Below are positions 28,888-38,917 of a stretch of 64,000 nucleotides of DNA, piece after piece (within the stretch, counting starts at the first letter, position 1; each line of letters opens with the position of its first letter). The DNA is from Cyanophora paradoxa (lineage: Eukaryota > Glaucocystophyceae > Cyanophorales > Cyanophoraceae): contig QPMI01000199.1 in the NCBI GenBank assembly GCA_004431415.1, positions 84,460 to 148,459 of the forward strand, read 5' to 3'. Both the position numbers and the translations under genes were made by a program. The notes under the pieces are model-generated. The model did not search any database. It was given only the letters and a program-made list of their open reading frames with translations, and was not told where the DNA came from.

Positions 28888-31800
28888 TTACATTACATTT
28901 GGAATATGTTCATATATTCTCCCTTCTCGCTGTGCCATTTCCGCCATAAAGTCTCTGTCATTATTCATCGTTTGCTCTGCCAATTCTTGTGCTCGTGATT
29001 TTTTGGGTGCTGCCCTACTTGCTGGTGGTCGGTCAGTCCTTACAACACTAAGAGCGTTTCCATCTGCCGATCTCACCTCTAACCCCACATCTCCTTCGGC
29101 TGTTTGGGTCACATTCAGTTCAGGCGTTGAGTATTTATTTCCTGCACCTGCAATGGTTCTATCTAAGCAAGCACAACAAAGAGCTCGAAATTTGTATGCA
29201 AGCACAAGCCCAAGAGCACCGAGAATCGGCAAGAGAATCATAAGCACTAACGTTCCTGGATTAGTTCCCGGTGCCCCGACTGGATTTGTAGGATTCGTGG
29301 GATTATTAGGTGGTGTGTTTGGATCTGGATTAGTTGTAGGGGGATCTTGTGAATCGGGATCTGGGTTAGGCTGGTTCGGATTTGGATCATTTGGTGGCGG
29401 CTCTGTCGACCCTGCTAATGATGTTGGCGCTGTGTATGCATTCGCAAACACGATGGGAGCCGTCGCTGGATTTCCTGTGGAGGATCCTGAGATTGCACCA
29501 TAGGTATCTGCGAGATACTTGTATAATTCCTGTGTCACAGGTGGATTGCTCACAGATCGACACACCCAAATATTGCATGTGGTATCATAGACTGTGTCCC
29601 TAATAAAGGGAGGTAGAGCCGTCCCACTGAATGACTCAAAGAATCCATTTCGCGATAGCAATCGATGCCCTGCATCACAATTTCCACCCTCAAAGTACTT
29701 CGAAGCCGAAATCGCACCTTGCACATAAATATTGCATGTCGAGTGCAATCCAATGTTATTAAGGTTAGGAGTGTATCTGTCATCGAGCCGGACAGTGCAA
29801 ACCCATGGGGAAGCGGTTTTTATATATTTCTTATCGCCTGCTGTGATCACATCAGTGTTTGGGTGGCTTTCGATTTGGGTAGCAATAGACTCATATTTGT
29901 AAGAGTAATAAACTAAGAGACCATCTGTGGAGGATGTAAAATAAAAGAAGTCTCTCATGAAGTCTGTGGATCCAAAGAAGTCAGCATTGGTCGATGTTAG
30001 GGTGACTTTGGGATAGCTCATGCTGACAGTCTCAGAAGGATATGGAATATAAGAGGTGTAATAGCGATTTAACAGATAATAGTAAAATCCATCTGAGACA
30101 TTCGAATGAGTGGGCAAGGTGACTGTTAAGGTCTTACTGCGATCCTCAAACGTTTTATGTATGACAATGTTGCAAGTATTAATGTATCGAGAATCGAAAA
30201 AGTAATTATTTGTAACTCGATTATCGATCAGAGTAGCATTGGTTCCATTAAATACGAAGTTCTGCCCATTGATCCTCGTAGTATGAATGTCGGTAACATC
30301 GAGAGGATACCTTATTTTTAATCGGTCTTCGGGGTCAAATCGCGGAATAGTTCCTGTTGCCTTCCAACTCACAGTGAAGGGAGGAGAAAGGGAAACTGCT
30401 GGGATAACAGAGAGATTAAATTTCGCAAAATTAAACCCAATAGGATACCCTGATAAAGCATATGTCACTGTTGCATTTCCCACGAGCGTAAAGCCGGTGG
30501 TTGTTATGTTAGTCGCAACAAACGGGGAGTAGCCAGCTGGTGCATTTTGAAGAGAGGTAGATGAGCCATCATTGACCACATACAGATTCGGGTCTGTAAT
30601 TTCAATGGTAGGAGGAGAGACAAATGGAGACTCAAATGTGAAATTAAAACTCGCTGGAACCCCTGCAAGATATCTATATGAGACCGATCCTATTTCGGAT
30701 GCCTGGAATACTTTGCTTCCACTCCGCACTACATTACTTGTGTCTTTCACATTGTGGTATGATATGCTGGGAGTCGGGGAGAGCACCAACGAAATAGCAT
30801 CTGGTAAATCAGACTTTGTTATATACAGCTCTTTAAGATACTCCTTTCTAAAAGGCGCGGTCAGATCTCCAATAGTAGCCGATGAACCCGCGACTACAAT
30901 ATTACAGGTGTTTGCACTCAAAGAATAAACTGTGTTCCACCTTAAAGAGTTCGCGCCAAGATCGAAATTCTGTGAGAAGGGCACGATATTGCTACCTTGT
31001 AAATCTCGGTAAACCTTTACTCTGGGTTCGCTATCGAATTCAGGGGTGATATAATTGATGGTAAGAGTGAAACTTATAGTAGCTTCGGAAGTCAATAAGT
31101 TGTTTCGGATGATAAGTAAATTGTATGTCTCGTTAATGACAAACGAAACCTGAAACCCTGTGGAGGTGACATTGTGAATAAATGCTTTATTCGATTCATT
31201 ATTGTTAGTGATAGGATTATAATAAGTAGTGTGATCCACCAATGAAACAGTGGGTATAGTCGTCTCGAAACCTGTGACACCCAACTGATCCCAAGTGAAT
31301 GTATATGTAGGTTTGCCTACATAAGCGACAAAGACCCCATTCGCGATCTGCTGAGGGTATCCCTCGACAGTGTAGGTCTCAGTTCGCGAAACTGATCGGG
31401 AAAGGTTACTATTAAAGTCAGTGTAGCTGATTAGTGCATTATCACTGGTGAGAATCTGATTGGGTCGGAGTGAGTGATTAAATGGAAGGATTAAATTGGA
31501 GGCAAACATGGAAACTCCATGCAACTCTGACCATCTCAGATTCGATAAACCAACTCGGTATGTGTTGTCAGTCGCGGGGTAAATGTTCCTTTTCGATAGA
31601 ATATGGGCTAAGGTAATTGCAAGCGCTCCATCTGCTGCAAACAGAGCATTAATTTCGGATTGCAAAGCCGCGATTTCAGTAGTGTGGGTCGTGAGGGTTC
31701 CATCCTGGCTTGAATCTTTTGTGTTCTTGTTCCTCTCAAACTCCAAAAACGCCTTTACGATGTCCTTGCCTAAAAGATCGTTTATATTGTCTCTGGTAAT

Positions 31801-32613
31801 GTAAACATGGTCTGTTCTCAGTGCCTGTTTCTCTGTGGTAAAAGCCGGAATTTCCTCTGCAAATGATATAGTCGTTTTATCAAGTGCTAAGGATCTCACA
31901 TTCGGAGCATTGGCGCCAATTATATCCACAACGTTCCCGTTTTCGACAATTTCTAAGGTCGGTTTCGCGGGGTCTAATGTGAAAACGCTCTCTGTTATCT
32001 GGGGAACCGATTCGCTCTTCTGAATCACAAAGGATTCGATGTGTAGGTTACAGGTTGCGACATTGGTGGCGAAGAAAGACTCTGAATTAAATGAGTTTAC
32101 GTTTAGGGTATCCGTAGTGATGTTACTTGCTGTAATATTGCTCGTCGTTAGATTACCTGCTGAGAGATCATGGACGACCTCTACCTTTGTTTTCCGTGTG
32201 GATACTCCCGCTATAAGTGTGCTATTATCCACGATTCTCATAGCTGCATTTTGGAAACCGCTCTCATCTTGAATGAAGAAGTTTAAGCGACCTCTATCGA
32301 ATGCTTTTGGGATGTTCCTACGATTATATCGCACCGTTTTCGGTAGCTGGCGGGTTGCCTGAATGCTGGCGACTCTGTTTCGTTCGTTATCATCAAGTAA
32401 AAAGTCGATTCCAAGTTTATGATCCCCCTTCTCGACGTTCATTAGCTGCAAAGCTGCGGGTCTGCTCGGTGTCCCACTGACTGGATCTTCGCGGTCTGCA
32501 TTGTAGTTTATTCTCAGAGACCCGCGAATTTCAGTGTTTACCTGATCAGTGTCCTCTATCTGAGTGGTCGAATTAATAACTCGTGCATCTGGTCGCGGAT
32601 TCAGGAACGACAT
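28888..32613 (-). CDS. giant fibre/spike protein with C-terminal membrane anchor
   Basis: About 1241 residues; I start at MSFLNPRPDARV (32613), because the longer frame runs through the divergent lipase gene. FDRGRLNFFIQDESGFQNAA matches FDSGRLIFNVQDEQGKQNTA of the split element A fibre. The long middle is beta-rich with repeated TCNI / ASNI motifs typical of phage fibre stems. Near the C-terminus is a Pro/Asn-rich linker (about 1080-1125) followed by one hydrophobic helix (LVLMILLPILGALGLVLAY), a Cys pair and a basic, polar tail of about 80 residues. That implies membrane anchoring, unusual beside purely capsid-borne fibres. Confidence 0.7.
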   Translation of the reverse strand: MSFLNPRPDARVINSTTQIEDTDQVNTEIRGSLRINYNADREDPVSGTPSRPAALQLMNVEKGDHKLGIDFLLDDNERNRVASIQATRQLPKTVRYNRRNIPKAFDRGRLNFFIQDESGFQNAAMRIVDNSTLIAGVSTRKTKVEVVHDLSAGNLTTSNITASNITTDTLNVNSFNSESFFATNVATCNLHIESFVIQKSESVPQITESVFTLDPAKPTLEIVENGNVVDIIGANAPNVRSLALDKTTISFAEEIPAFTTEKQALRTDHVYITRDNINDLLGKDIVKAFLEFERNKNTKDSSQDGTLTTHTTEIAALQSEINALFAADGALAITLAHILSKRNIYPATDNTYRVGLSNLRWSELHGVSMFASNLILPFNHSLRPNQILTSDNALISYTDFNSNLSRSVSRTETYTVEGYPQQIANGVFVAYVGKPTYTFTWDQLGVTGFETTIPTVSLVDHTTYYNPITNNNESNKAFIHNVTSTGFQVSFVINETYNLLIIRNNLLTSEATISFTLTINYITPEFDSEPRVKVYRDLQGSNIVPFSQNFDLGANSLRWNTVYSLSANTCNIVVAGSSATIGDLTAPFRKEYLKELYITKSDLPDAISLVLSPTPSISYHNVKDTSNVVRSGSKVFQASEIGSVSYRYLAGVPASFNFTFESPFVSPPTIEITDPNLYVVNDGSSTSLQNAPAGYSPFVATNITTTGFTLVGNATVTYALSGYPIGFNFAKFNLSVIPAVSLSPPFTVSWKATGTIPRFDPEDRLKIRYPLDVTDIHTTRINGQNFVFNGTNATLIDNRVTNNYFFDSRYINTCNIVIHKTFEDRSKTLTVTLPTHSNVSDGFYYYLLNRYYTSYIPYPSETVSMSYPKVTLTSTNADFFGSTDFMRDFFYFTSSTDGLLVYYSYKYESIATQIESHPNTDVITAGDKKYIKTASPWVCTVRLDDRYTPNLNNIGLHSTCNIYVQGAISASKYFEGGNCDAGHRLLSRNGFFESFSGTALPPFIRDTVYDTTCNIWVCRSVSNPPVTQELYKYLADTYGAISGSSTGNPATAPIVFANAYTAPTSLAGSTEPPPNDPNPNQPNPDPDSQDPPTTNPDPNTPPNNPTNPTNPVGAPGTNPGTLVLMILLPILGALGLVLAYKFRALCCACLDRTIAGAGNKYSTPELNVTQTAEGDVGLEVRSADGNALSVVRTDRPPASRAAPKKSRAQELAEQTMNNDRDFMAEMAQREGRIYEHIPNVM

Positions 32614-32656
32614 CCTCTTTATAAACAAAGAAGATATATAAGAAGTATATAAGATA
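32614..32656. promoter_or_regulatory. 43-bp divergent promoter, fibre / lipase (element B)
   Basis: Spacer between two opposed ATGs, containing TTTATAAA towards the fibre and TATATAAG towards the lipase: two TATA-like words back to back. Confidence 0.55.
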
Positions 32657-34150
32657 ATGAAGACCTGCCTCGCTTTGAGTGGAGGGGGGTCGCGTGGAAT
32701 AATCGAGGCTGCTATACTGGCACAGATTGAAGCCCAAACCGGTAAACGAATCCAACAGCTATTCGACTGCTTTGCGGGAACATCCACAGGTGGATTAATC
32801 GCGCTCCTATTGAATATCAAGGGAACCGATGGCGCCCCTAAATATACTGCCACTGATATTCTTGCGCTCTACAAAGCGAAACTACCGCTGATTTTTGCGA
32901 ATCCACGAGTGCTTACATCGATTGTGCAACGCCCCAAGTATGAAGCAACGAATTTAGAAGCTGTGGCTCTGGAACTCTGCGGCTCAGCGACCATGGCGGA
33001 TCTCTACAAACCCACCATAGTAACTGCGTTCGACACGGTTCAAATGTCCCCCGTTTTTATTTCAAGCAACGATGAAGATATTAATGGGATGCTTGTGCGC
33101 GATGCTGCAAGGGCTACCTCGGCTGCTCCGACCTATTTCGAGCCGAAACAAGTCACAGTCGCCGGAAGAACATATTGTTTAATCGATGGTTGCATGAGCG
33201 GAAATAATTCGCCCGGGGTTTGTGGCTACACATTCGCCCGCACTTTATTCGGAAACTCTTGCGAGGAGGAGCTTATCGTGGTCTCGATTACGGCGGGTCA
33301 CGTCCAAGACTCTGATAAGGCGACATCTGGATATTCGTATGACACTATGAAAAATTGGGGGATCGTGCAATGGATGCTAAGCGCCACAGGATCGCCAATT
33401 CTCAGCATGTTCTTAGAGTCGAGCGATCTAAACGCCCACGTAAAGCTACTGGAACTTTTACCCAGAAACGATGATCAGAATTACGATCGCTACTATAAGC
33501 TGAGCGTTCCTTTACCGAAAGATAAAATGACCCTCGATACTATCACAACGACGCACCTGCAATATTTGGAAACGGAAGCGCTCGCGTTTGTTTCCGCACA
33601 GCAAACGTATTTTAATGCGATGTATTCAGTGCTGACGATGAATATCTCAGAGGGCGATGTTCCCATAATTAATCTGTCCGGGTGCACAGATGTAAGCGCA
33701 CCCCCGGAGTCTAACTGGGTGCCGCTCGATAATAGCGCCTTTATTGCGGAATTTGGCACAGCTTCTGATGCCCGCTGGTCAAATGCTACGGGATGGGTGG
33801 GATTTACAAACCCGCCGCAAGGTAGTAGGTCGGGAGGCAATTATTTACGCATTGATTTTCCGCGTCTGTTTATGCTTTCCTCTATAAAAATGAAGCCGGC
33901 TGCGAATGGAAACTACATTAAAACGTTTGAGATCGATTACCAATTAACTCCGGGAGTGTCGGCACTTGTCACATACACAGAAGCCGGCGCGACGAGAGTG
34001 TTTACAAATGCAAATCAAATAGCCGGAAGTGCTGATCCCGACGAACATTTCTTAGCAAACCCGAGATCTGTGAGAACCCTCGTAATCTGGGTGCTCTCGA
34101 CGAACGTAGCTTCGGCATGCCGAATAGATTTCGAGGGCTACTACGTGTGA
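32657..34150 (+). CDS. patatin-like phospholipase with discoidin-like domain (element B)
   Basis: 497 residues. Patatin motifs: LALSGGGSRGI (oxyanion loop), AGTSTGG (nucleophile Ser), LIDGCMSGNNSP (catalytic Asp; DG-C here where DG-A/G is usual). The C-terminal 150 residues again look discoidin-like (SNWVPLDNSAFIAEFG, YLRIDFPRLFMLSSI, IKTFEIDYQ). It is the clear counterpart of 22458-24014, with the same neighbours. GC content is higher than in the element A copy, so the two have evolved apart for some time. Likely a virion or late-expressed membrane-active enzyme. Confidence 0.88.
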   Translation: MKTCLALSGGGSRGIIEAAILAQIEAQTGKRIQQLFDCFAGTSTGGLIALLLNIKGTDGAPKYTATDILALYKAKLPLIFANPRVLTSIVQRPKYEATNLEAVALELCGSATMADLYKPTIVTAFDTVQMSPVFISSNDEDINGMLVRDAARATSAAPTYFEPKQVTVAGRTYCLIDGCMSGNNSPGVCGYTFARTLFGNSCEEELIVVSITAGHVQDSDKATSGYSYDTMKNWGIVQWMLSATGSPILSMFLESSDLNAHVKLLELLPRNDDQNYDRYYKLSVPLPKDKMTLDTITTTHLQYLETEALAFVSAQQTYFNAMYSVLTMNISEGDVPIINLSGCTDVSAPPESNWVPLDNSAFIAEFGTASDARWSNATGWVGFTNPPQGSRSGGNYLRIDFPRLFMLSSIKMKPAANGNYIKTFEIDYQLTPGVSALVTYTEAGATRVFTNANQIAGSADPDEHFLANPRSVRTLVIWVLSTNVASACRIDFEGYYV

Positions 34151-34157
34151 ACAGCGC

Positions 34158-35003
34158 TTAGTCGGTAATCACTTCCAGCTGGAACGAGAATGAGAGACCG
34201 TTTATATCCGCAACAGAGCCCCGCCATTTTCGAAGCGAAATTGTGAGACGATCTAAATCGAGTTGCGATGTGACATTTACGAAAGGGATGCTTGCGCTCG
34301 GTTCGTGGTAAAAGGAATATCTACCAAAGTCCGAGTTCATCTGAATTCGCAATAGATAGGAGTCGTCGACATTGTTCAGTCTACCTGTAACCGCTGCGAA
34401 TTTGGTAAAAGGGCGGAGCTCTTCGATATCAAGGTAAATATATGGAATTGCATTAAAGTCGACCATTTTCGGGCATATAATCGCGTAGCGACTGGGGTAA
34501 TCTCTGAGTGGAACCGGCACTGGTTCTGGTGTGCTGGTGTAAACCACTCCGGGTTCTATGCCGAGACAATCACAGAACTCCTGGTCTGAGGACTCTAATG
34601 TAAACGGGCTATTCGGAGAAGAGAACACGAACCGGTTGGTAGACAGAGCGAGAGAATAGGAAACGGGGAAGAGACCGAGAGGATTAAAAGAACCGCCTGA
34701 AAAACCGAGTAAAGCATCACTGTTTAAAGCTCTCTCTTTCGGATATCGTTCGTTATCAGCATCGACGTAATAATAATCGTTTACGCTGGGAATCGGTGCT
34801 ATCATTTTGGATGCGGGGATTACTGTGGGCTCTTCGTTCAAAAGCGTTATAGTTATTGTCTGATCGGGCGGAACAACATAAGAGCTATTGGGAATCTCAG
34901 CTGATAGCACACGAAATCGCCTTACATTATTAAGGCGCGTTTTCAAGTGCAGCACGCCGTTTTCAAGGTCTCTACTGTCGCAATTTATTGTTATTCTTTT
35001 CAT
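34158..35003 (-). CDS. minor capsid (penton-like) protein 2 (element B)
   Basis: 281 residues, start KRITINCDSRDLENG. Shared blocks with the element A protein at 21536-22468 are FRVLSAEIPNSSY, YLDIEELRPFTKFA and LLRIQMNSDFGRYS. It is convergent with the lipase (7-bp gap) and divergent from minor capsid 1, with only 16 bp between start codons. The role as a capsid vertex or minor capsid protein is inferred from position and the DSRD/AEIPNS pattern. Confidence 0.65.
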   Translation of the reverse strand: MKRITINCDSRDLENGVLHLKTRLNNVRRFRVLSAEIPNSSYVVPPDQTITITLLNEEPTVIPASKMIAPIPSVNDYYYVDADNERYPKERALNSDALLGFSGGSFNPLGLFPVSYSLALSTNRFVFSSPNSPFTLESSDQEFCDCLGIEPGVVYTSTPEPVPVPLRDYPSRYAIICPKMVDFNAIPYIYLDIEELRPFTKFAAVTGRLNNVDDSYLLRIQMNSDFGRYSFYHEPSASIPFVNVTSQLDLDRLTISLRKWRGSVADINGLSFSFQLEVITD

Positions 35004-35019
35004 AATCTATTATAGTAAG

Positions 35020-35945
35020 ATGAAAGAATACCTGAGCTTTTCGAGCGATGATCGCGATGAGGAGTTTACTCAGCCAAACCAGTATGTAGTGACATTACCC
35101 CGTCGCTATGACAACGTAAAATCGGTGCGCCTGGTGCAGGCAACGGTTCCCAATGTTCTTTCGACCGTGACAAACGATATAGACGCCACTGGTGCAACCA
35201 TCGAGCGCATGGAACTCTATTTCTCGGTCACAGCTTCGGATTCCGGATTCGTGACCATCACAATCCCAAAGGATTTTACACCAAAGACGACCTTGCCGCA
35301 AAAGTCACAGAAAGACTCGAAGCAGCTCGCCTTTCAGATTTCGGTGGAAAATATATTAAATGCCGCTATAATACTACTTCAAAGATCTATGAGTTTTTCA
35401 GTGATAGTAACTTTTGGTTCAAGTTCTCCAAAGCTTCCCCTGAAACACTCAGAAAATCCAGTAATCGCAAAGCAATCGCTAAGAAACTCGCAATATTCGG
35501 TTTCAAAGATATTCAACTATATGTTTACGAGACATTTACCCCTCTTGCAAGCGATACATTCCTTGTGTTTAATCCTGGGACGGGAACTGTGACACTCAAT
35601 CGACGCATTCGCGGCTATACTCGTGGAGATGAGACCCCGGCGGCGATGATCTGGCTATATATTGACGAATTTGCGCCGTTTATTCGCTCAGTCAACAAGC
35701 ACGTCGATGGTTATTTCATGCGCATTCCAATCCCACAGGAACTCGAACATGGTGATATCTACCACTTCGACACGTCCACTACGGTGCCTCTCATTCGTGA
35801 ATTCCGCGAATTAAAATCGTTCGACCGCTTGACGATTAAACTCATCGACCATGATGGCGCTCTCTTAGATTTCGGGGTTTGGGCGCATTATTTCACTTTT
35901 GAAATCGAAACCTACGACGCACCGCCCGAAATGAATTTCTACTAA
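35020..35945 (+). pseudogene. minor capsid (penton-like) protein 1 (element B), one frameshift
   Basis: The ATG at 35020 opens KEYLSFSSDDRDEEF and TLPRRYDNVKSVRLVQA, matching the element A protein at 20496-21506. Coding then moves by one frame near 35280-35320 (close to CCTTGCCGCAAAAGTC); the second frame is open without a break to the stop at 35945, with TLNRRIRGYTRGDETPAA and MRIPIPQELEHGD. About 308 residues if read through. As capsid genes are normally under strong selection, this is either recent inactivation or a single-base sequence error. Confidence 0.65.
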
Positions 35946-35951
35946 GCCCTT

Positions 35952-35969
35952 TAAATTATTTTCTGATCC
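35952..35969 (+). promoter_or_regulatory. weak match to the AAATTATTTTCT motif upstream of MCP
   Basis: TAAATTATTTTCTGATCC lies 24-41 bp upstream of the MCP ATG. It keeps the AAATTATTTTCT core but lacks the CCGG part found before replication genes, so it may be a variant promoter or chance. Confidence 0.35.
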
Positions 35970-35992
35970 CAAAGATAAGAGAAGAAACGCTC

Positions 35993-37306
35993 ATGGAGAC
36001 TAACAGCCAATTCCAGCGCCCAACGCTGAAATCTATGCTCACCACCGATGACTACAAGGATTATTTCCTAAACAAGTCGCTGGTCATTGGAACGTCCTCT
36101 GGCACTAAGCCACTTCGAGTTCTGGTCGCCCCCGATACCGAACCAACCAATGCCCTCGGTAACCGAGTAGTTTTCAAGATCCCCCGCTACCATTTCCTGA
36201 ATGGTCTCGCGCTGCAACTCGACCTTAACCCGATCACCCTCACTGATCTCACGAATGGTGTCGCTGGAACTACTGGCTACCTTCGCGTTATTGGATCGTT
36301 AATTAAGCGCATTGAAATCTCTCACGCTTCATTCCGCTATGTTGTCCCGGAAGATTTCGTCACCCAGTATTTTCTACTGATGACTGAACAGGGCGAACTC
36401 GATAAGAAACTTCGCTATGTGGGTGGTCTTGTCGGAACCGCTGGTAACACTGTCGGTGGAACCTACGAAATCGATTTACCCTCTCCTTTCGAGAAGGCGA
36501 TGTTCCCACTTTGCGCTCTGAACTCTGAGATCACAGTAGAAATCGAATTCAAGGCGCAAGGGGATGGTATCATTGAGGATGTAAACAATGTTGCTAATAT
36601 TGCGGTAACCAACAATGGCGCTTCCCTTCAAGTGCTGAAACCCCGCGTTATTTGCAAGGTCGTAAATGCCGATGAGGCGGTTGTATCTGAGACCATTGCC
36701 CGTGTTAAATCGACTGGCATCGCGATCCCCTACAACGAAATCGGTTTCCTACACACAGATTTCCAGCCGACCGCCTCCGGTTCGCGAGTCAATCTCTCGC
36801 AACTCACAGGTGCGGGTCTCATCCACACTCTCGTATTCTCTGTGCGCCAAAACGCGAAGACGAAGGTGAACAATGGAACTCTCTCGGTTCTGGCTCCTCG
36901 TGCGCTCAGAACCAACGCCGTAAGCTTCTATGTGGAACTCAACAATAACCGCCTTTACTCGAATACTTCGCTTCCTCTCATGATTGCCGCGACCGAACTT
37001 CAAGATAAATATAATTCGGCGATCTTTACCGAGAGCACAAGCTACCCCGCTCTCACTGGCATTTACTTCGGTGCTGGAAACGGAAAGGCGTCGCTTCTCA
37101 ACCAAGAGAACACGGGCTACATCGATGCCACAGGCACATCGGCGTTCGATCTGGTCTTCGAATTCAACGGTGTCACAACGGCAGCCGAAGGTTCATCAGA
37201 ATGGTATGCGGGTGCCGCTTATCAGAAGATGCAAATTCAGTGCATTGCCCTTGCTCATAACATAATGATAATTGGTGCCGACGGAATCAGGCGTGTAAGT
37301 AGCTAA
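35993..37306 (+). CDS. major capsid protein (element B), probable double jelly roll
   Basis: 437 residues, METNSQFQRPTLKSML. Blocks shared with the element A MCP are GNRVVFKIPRYHF, VPEDFVTQYFLLMTE, GGTYEIDLPSPFE, RVNLSQLTG and the C-terminal HNIMIIGADGIRRVSS. It lies between minor capsid 1 and the ATPase. Identity to the element A protein is moderate by eye, which argues that the two elements are different lineages rather than recent duplicates. It forms the capsid shell if the call is right. Confidence 0.75.
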   Translation: METNSQFQRPTLKSMLTTDDYKDYFLNKSLVIGTSSGTKPLRVLVAPDTEPTNALGNRVVFKIPRYHFLNGLALQLDLNPITLTDLTNGVAGTTGYLRVIGSLIKRIEISHASFRYVVPEDFVTQYFLLMTEQGELDKKLRYVGGLVGTAGNTVGGTYEIDLPSPFEKAMFPLCALNSEITVEIEFKAQGDGIIEDVNNVANIAVTNNGASLQVLKPRVICKVVNADEAVVSETIARVKSTGIAIPYNEIGFLHTDFQPTASGSRVNLSQLTGAGLIHTLVFSVRQNAKTKVNNGTLSVLAPRALRTNAVSFYVELNNNRLYSNTSLPLMIAATELQDKYNSAIFTESTSYPALTGIYFGAGNGKASLLNQENTGYIDATGTSAFDLVFEFNGVTTAAEGSSEWYAGAAYQKMQIQCIALAHNIMIIGADGIRRVSS

Positions 37307-37364
37307 GGAATTCGTGCGATTACCACATTCAGTCTTATTTTTCTATTGTTTTTATAGTGAAAGA

Positions 37365-38231
37365 ATGCAAAAAGGGACGACGCCCATAGATCTTGAAGAA
37401 TGGAACCCGAAACAGAGGGTGAAACTTCCCGCACGATTTCTCCTATTGGCGAAAACCAATTGTGGTAAATCGGTATTCTTAAAGTGGCTGATCAAAGAAC
37501 TCGAAGACCAGATCTCATACGTTCTGGTCTTTTGTCCAACGAGTTTCAACGGTTTCTGGGGACAAATTACAGACGAAGTGCATGACACCTGGAAACCGGA
37601 ATATGTAGAGTCGATCATAGAAGCCCGCAAAAAAGCCATCATTGCGGGTAAGAAACCAAAGAATATTCTCATTGTGCTCGACGATTGTTTGGAGTCCGGA
37701 ACGATCGATCTTTCGCGCGATCATTTGCTAAATAAATTGATGGCGCAAGGTCGTCATACTTTTTGCAGCGTGGCTTTAATATCGCAGAAACTAACAAAGC
37801 TTTCAACGATCATTCGCAGCAATGCGGAGTATATCATATTCCTAAGCTGGTCAAACATGCGAGAGTTTGAAGCATATCACGAAGAGTTCGGGAACATGGA
37901 TAAAGAGAGTTTTAAGCGCATGTTCCAAGAATTCTGTCATAGCTACCAAGCGATCATTCACGATAATACGGGGTATTCTGTGCGATGGTGGGTCGAAAAA
38001 GCCGATATGATCGATGACCATCCGTTTACTAAATTCCACAAGCGGGCGGCTTTTGAAGAAAAGAAGCGCAAACAGCAAGAGGAGCAAGCATCAAAACCGC
38101 CGCCTGTCAAAGATTCGACAACTGTATGCAAAACTTTATCCAAATTTGAGCGTGAGCTTGAAGGTATCCCCAAACTTTCGCAAATTTCGCCCAAGAAAAA
38201 GAAAATGTTAATCAAGTGTAAGAAAAGATAA
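37365..38231 (+). CDS. genome-packaging ATPase (element B)
   Basis: 288 residues from MQKGTTPIDLEEW at 37365; an earlier in-frame Met would add 17 hydrophobic residues overlapping the promoter region. Walker A is LLAKTNCGKS, Walker B is NILIVLDDCL, and SVALISQKLTKL holds the sensor region, as in FtsK/HerA-type packaging ATPases. The C-terminus is basic (SPKKKKMLIKCKKR). It is orthologous in position and sequence to 18227-19009 (SRDHLLNKLMAQGRHTFC versus TRDKIIGSLYSRGRHSKI). Confidence 0.88.
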   Translation: MQKGTTPIDLEEWNPKQRVKLPARFLLLAKTNCGKSVFLKWLIKELEDQISYVLVFCPTSFNGFWGQITDEVHDTWKPEYVESIIEARKKAIIAGKKPKNILIVLDDCLESGTIDLSRDHLLNKLMAQGRHTFCSVALISQKLTKLSTIIRSNAEYIIFLSWSNMREFEAYHEEFGNMDKESFKRMFQEFCHSYQAIIHDNTGYSVRWWVEKADMIDDHPFTKFHKRAAFEEKKRKQQEEQASKPPPVKDSTTVCKTLSKFERELEGIPKLSQISPKKKKMLIKCKKR

Positions 38232-38233
38232 TC

Positions 38234-38917
38234 ATGGTCTACCGAAAGAAGCCTCAAACCATTCAAACGGTCGCTTCTGGTAATCCTAATCGCGGACTTG
38301 AAGAGTCTGGATTAACGTCGGGCGGCGGTCTCGAAATGCCCGAATATCTTATAGACACTTCGCCAGAAGAGGTCGCCAAGCAAGAGGCGATTATTGCGAG
38401 TGCCACCGCGGACAAGGGAAACCAAGATAGCGGTAAACGCCAAATGGACGATTTAGCTACTGTAAAACCACAGATTGGAGGCGGCTCCATCGATGAAGCA
38501 ACCGACAAAGTACTAAAAGCGCAAGTTGTCGCAAGCCAGCACAAAACGCAAGACGTCCCAAAAGCCGCCGAAACTGAGCTTAAAAAGCGCGGATCCTATC
38601 AAAAACACACGGTTCCTGTCGACGTTGTCATGAGCTTTGAAGAGAAAGTGCGAGACCTTGAAATGAAAGTGTCAAACTACGAGAAATGGATGCAAGATTA
38701 TAACGAACGCAAGAAATTAAAGGGGCTCGTGAAGAAAGAGATCTCCAAACTCGGATTAAAGCAAAAGGTCGACGTAGAGGAGATTAAAAAGGAGGAAAAG
38801 ACAGATGCGCAAGCCGTAACGCGTCAGCAATCGGTCGCCCCGCAATATGCACATATAGTGCCGACTGCACCAGCGAATTTCGCGGCAATGCTCGGTGGTA
38901 AACGCCATATCCGCTAA
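38234..38917 (+). CDS. coiled-coil protein next to ATPase (element B)
   Basis: 227 residues. It is polar and Gln/Lys-rich, with a coiled coil about residues 130-170 (FEEKVRDLEMKVSNYEKWMQ) followed by a basic helix LKGLVKKEISKLG. It starts 2 bp after the ATPase stop, and its own stop overlaps the next start (TAATG). It corresponds to 17464-18198 in element A. A structural or packaging role is inferred from position. Confidence 0.55.
   Translation: MVYRKKPQTIQTVASGNPNRGLEESGLTSGGGLEMPEYLIDTSPEEVAKQEAIIASATADKGNQDSGKRQMDDLATVKPQIGGGSIDEATDKVLKAQVVASQHKTQDVPKAAETELKKRGSYQKHTVPVDVVMSFEEKVRDLEMKVSNYEKWMQDYNERKKLKGLVKKEISKLGLKQKVDVEEIKKEEKTDAQAVTRQQSVAPQYAHIVPTAPANFAAMLGGKRHIR

Noticed and set aside
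29003-29503. 166-residue plus-strand ORF rich in Gly/Val
   Set aside because: It is the antisense of the Pro/Asn-rich linker and membrane segment of the large fibre.
32614-32853. 80-residue N-terminal extension of the large element B fibre
   Set aside because: It is read antisense through the well-supported lipase gene, and the homologous fibre starts at the internal MSF.
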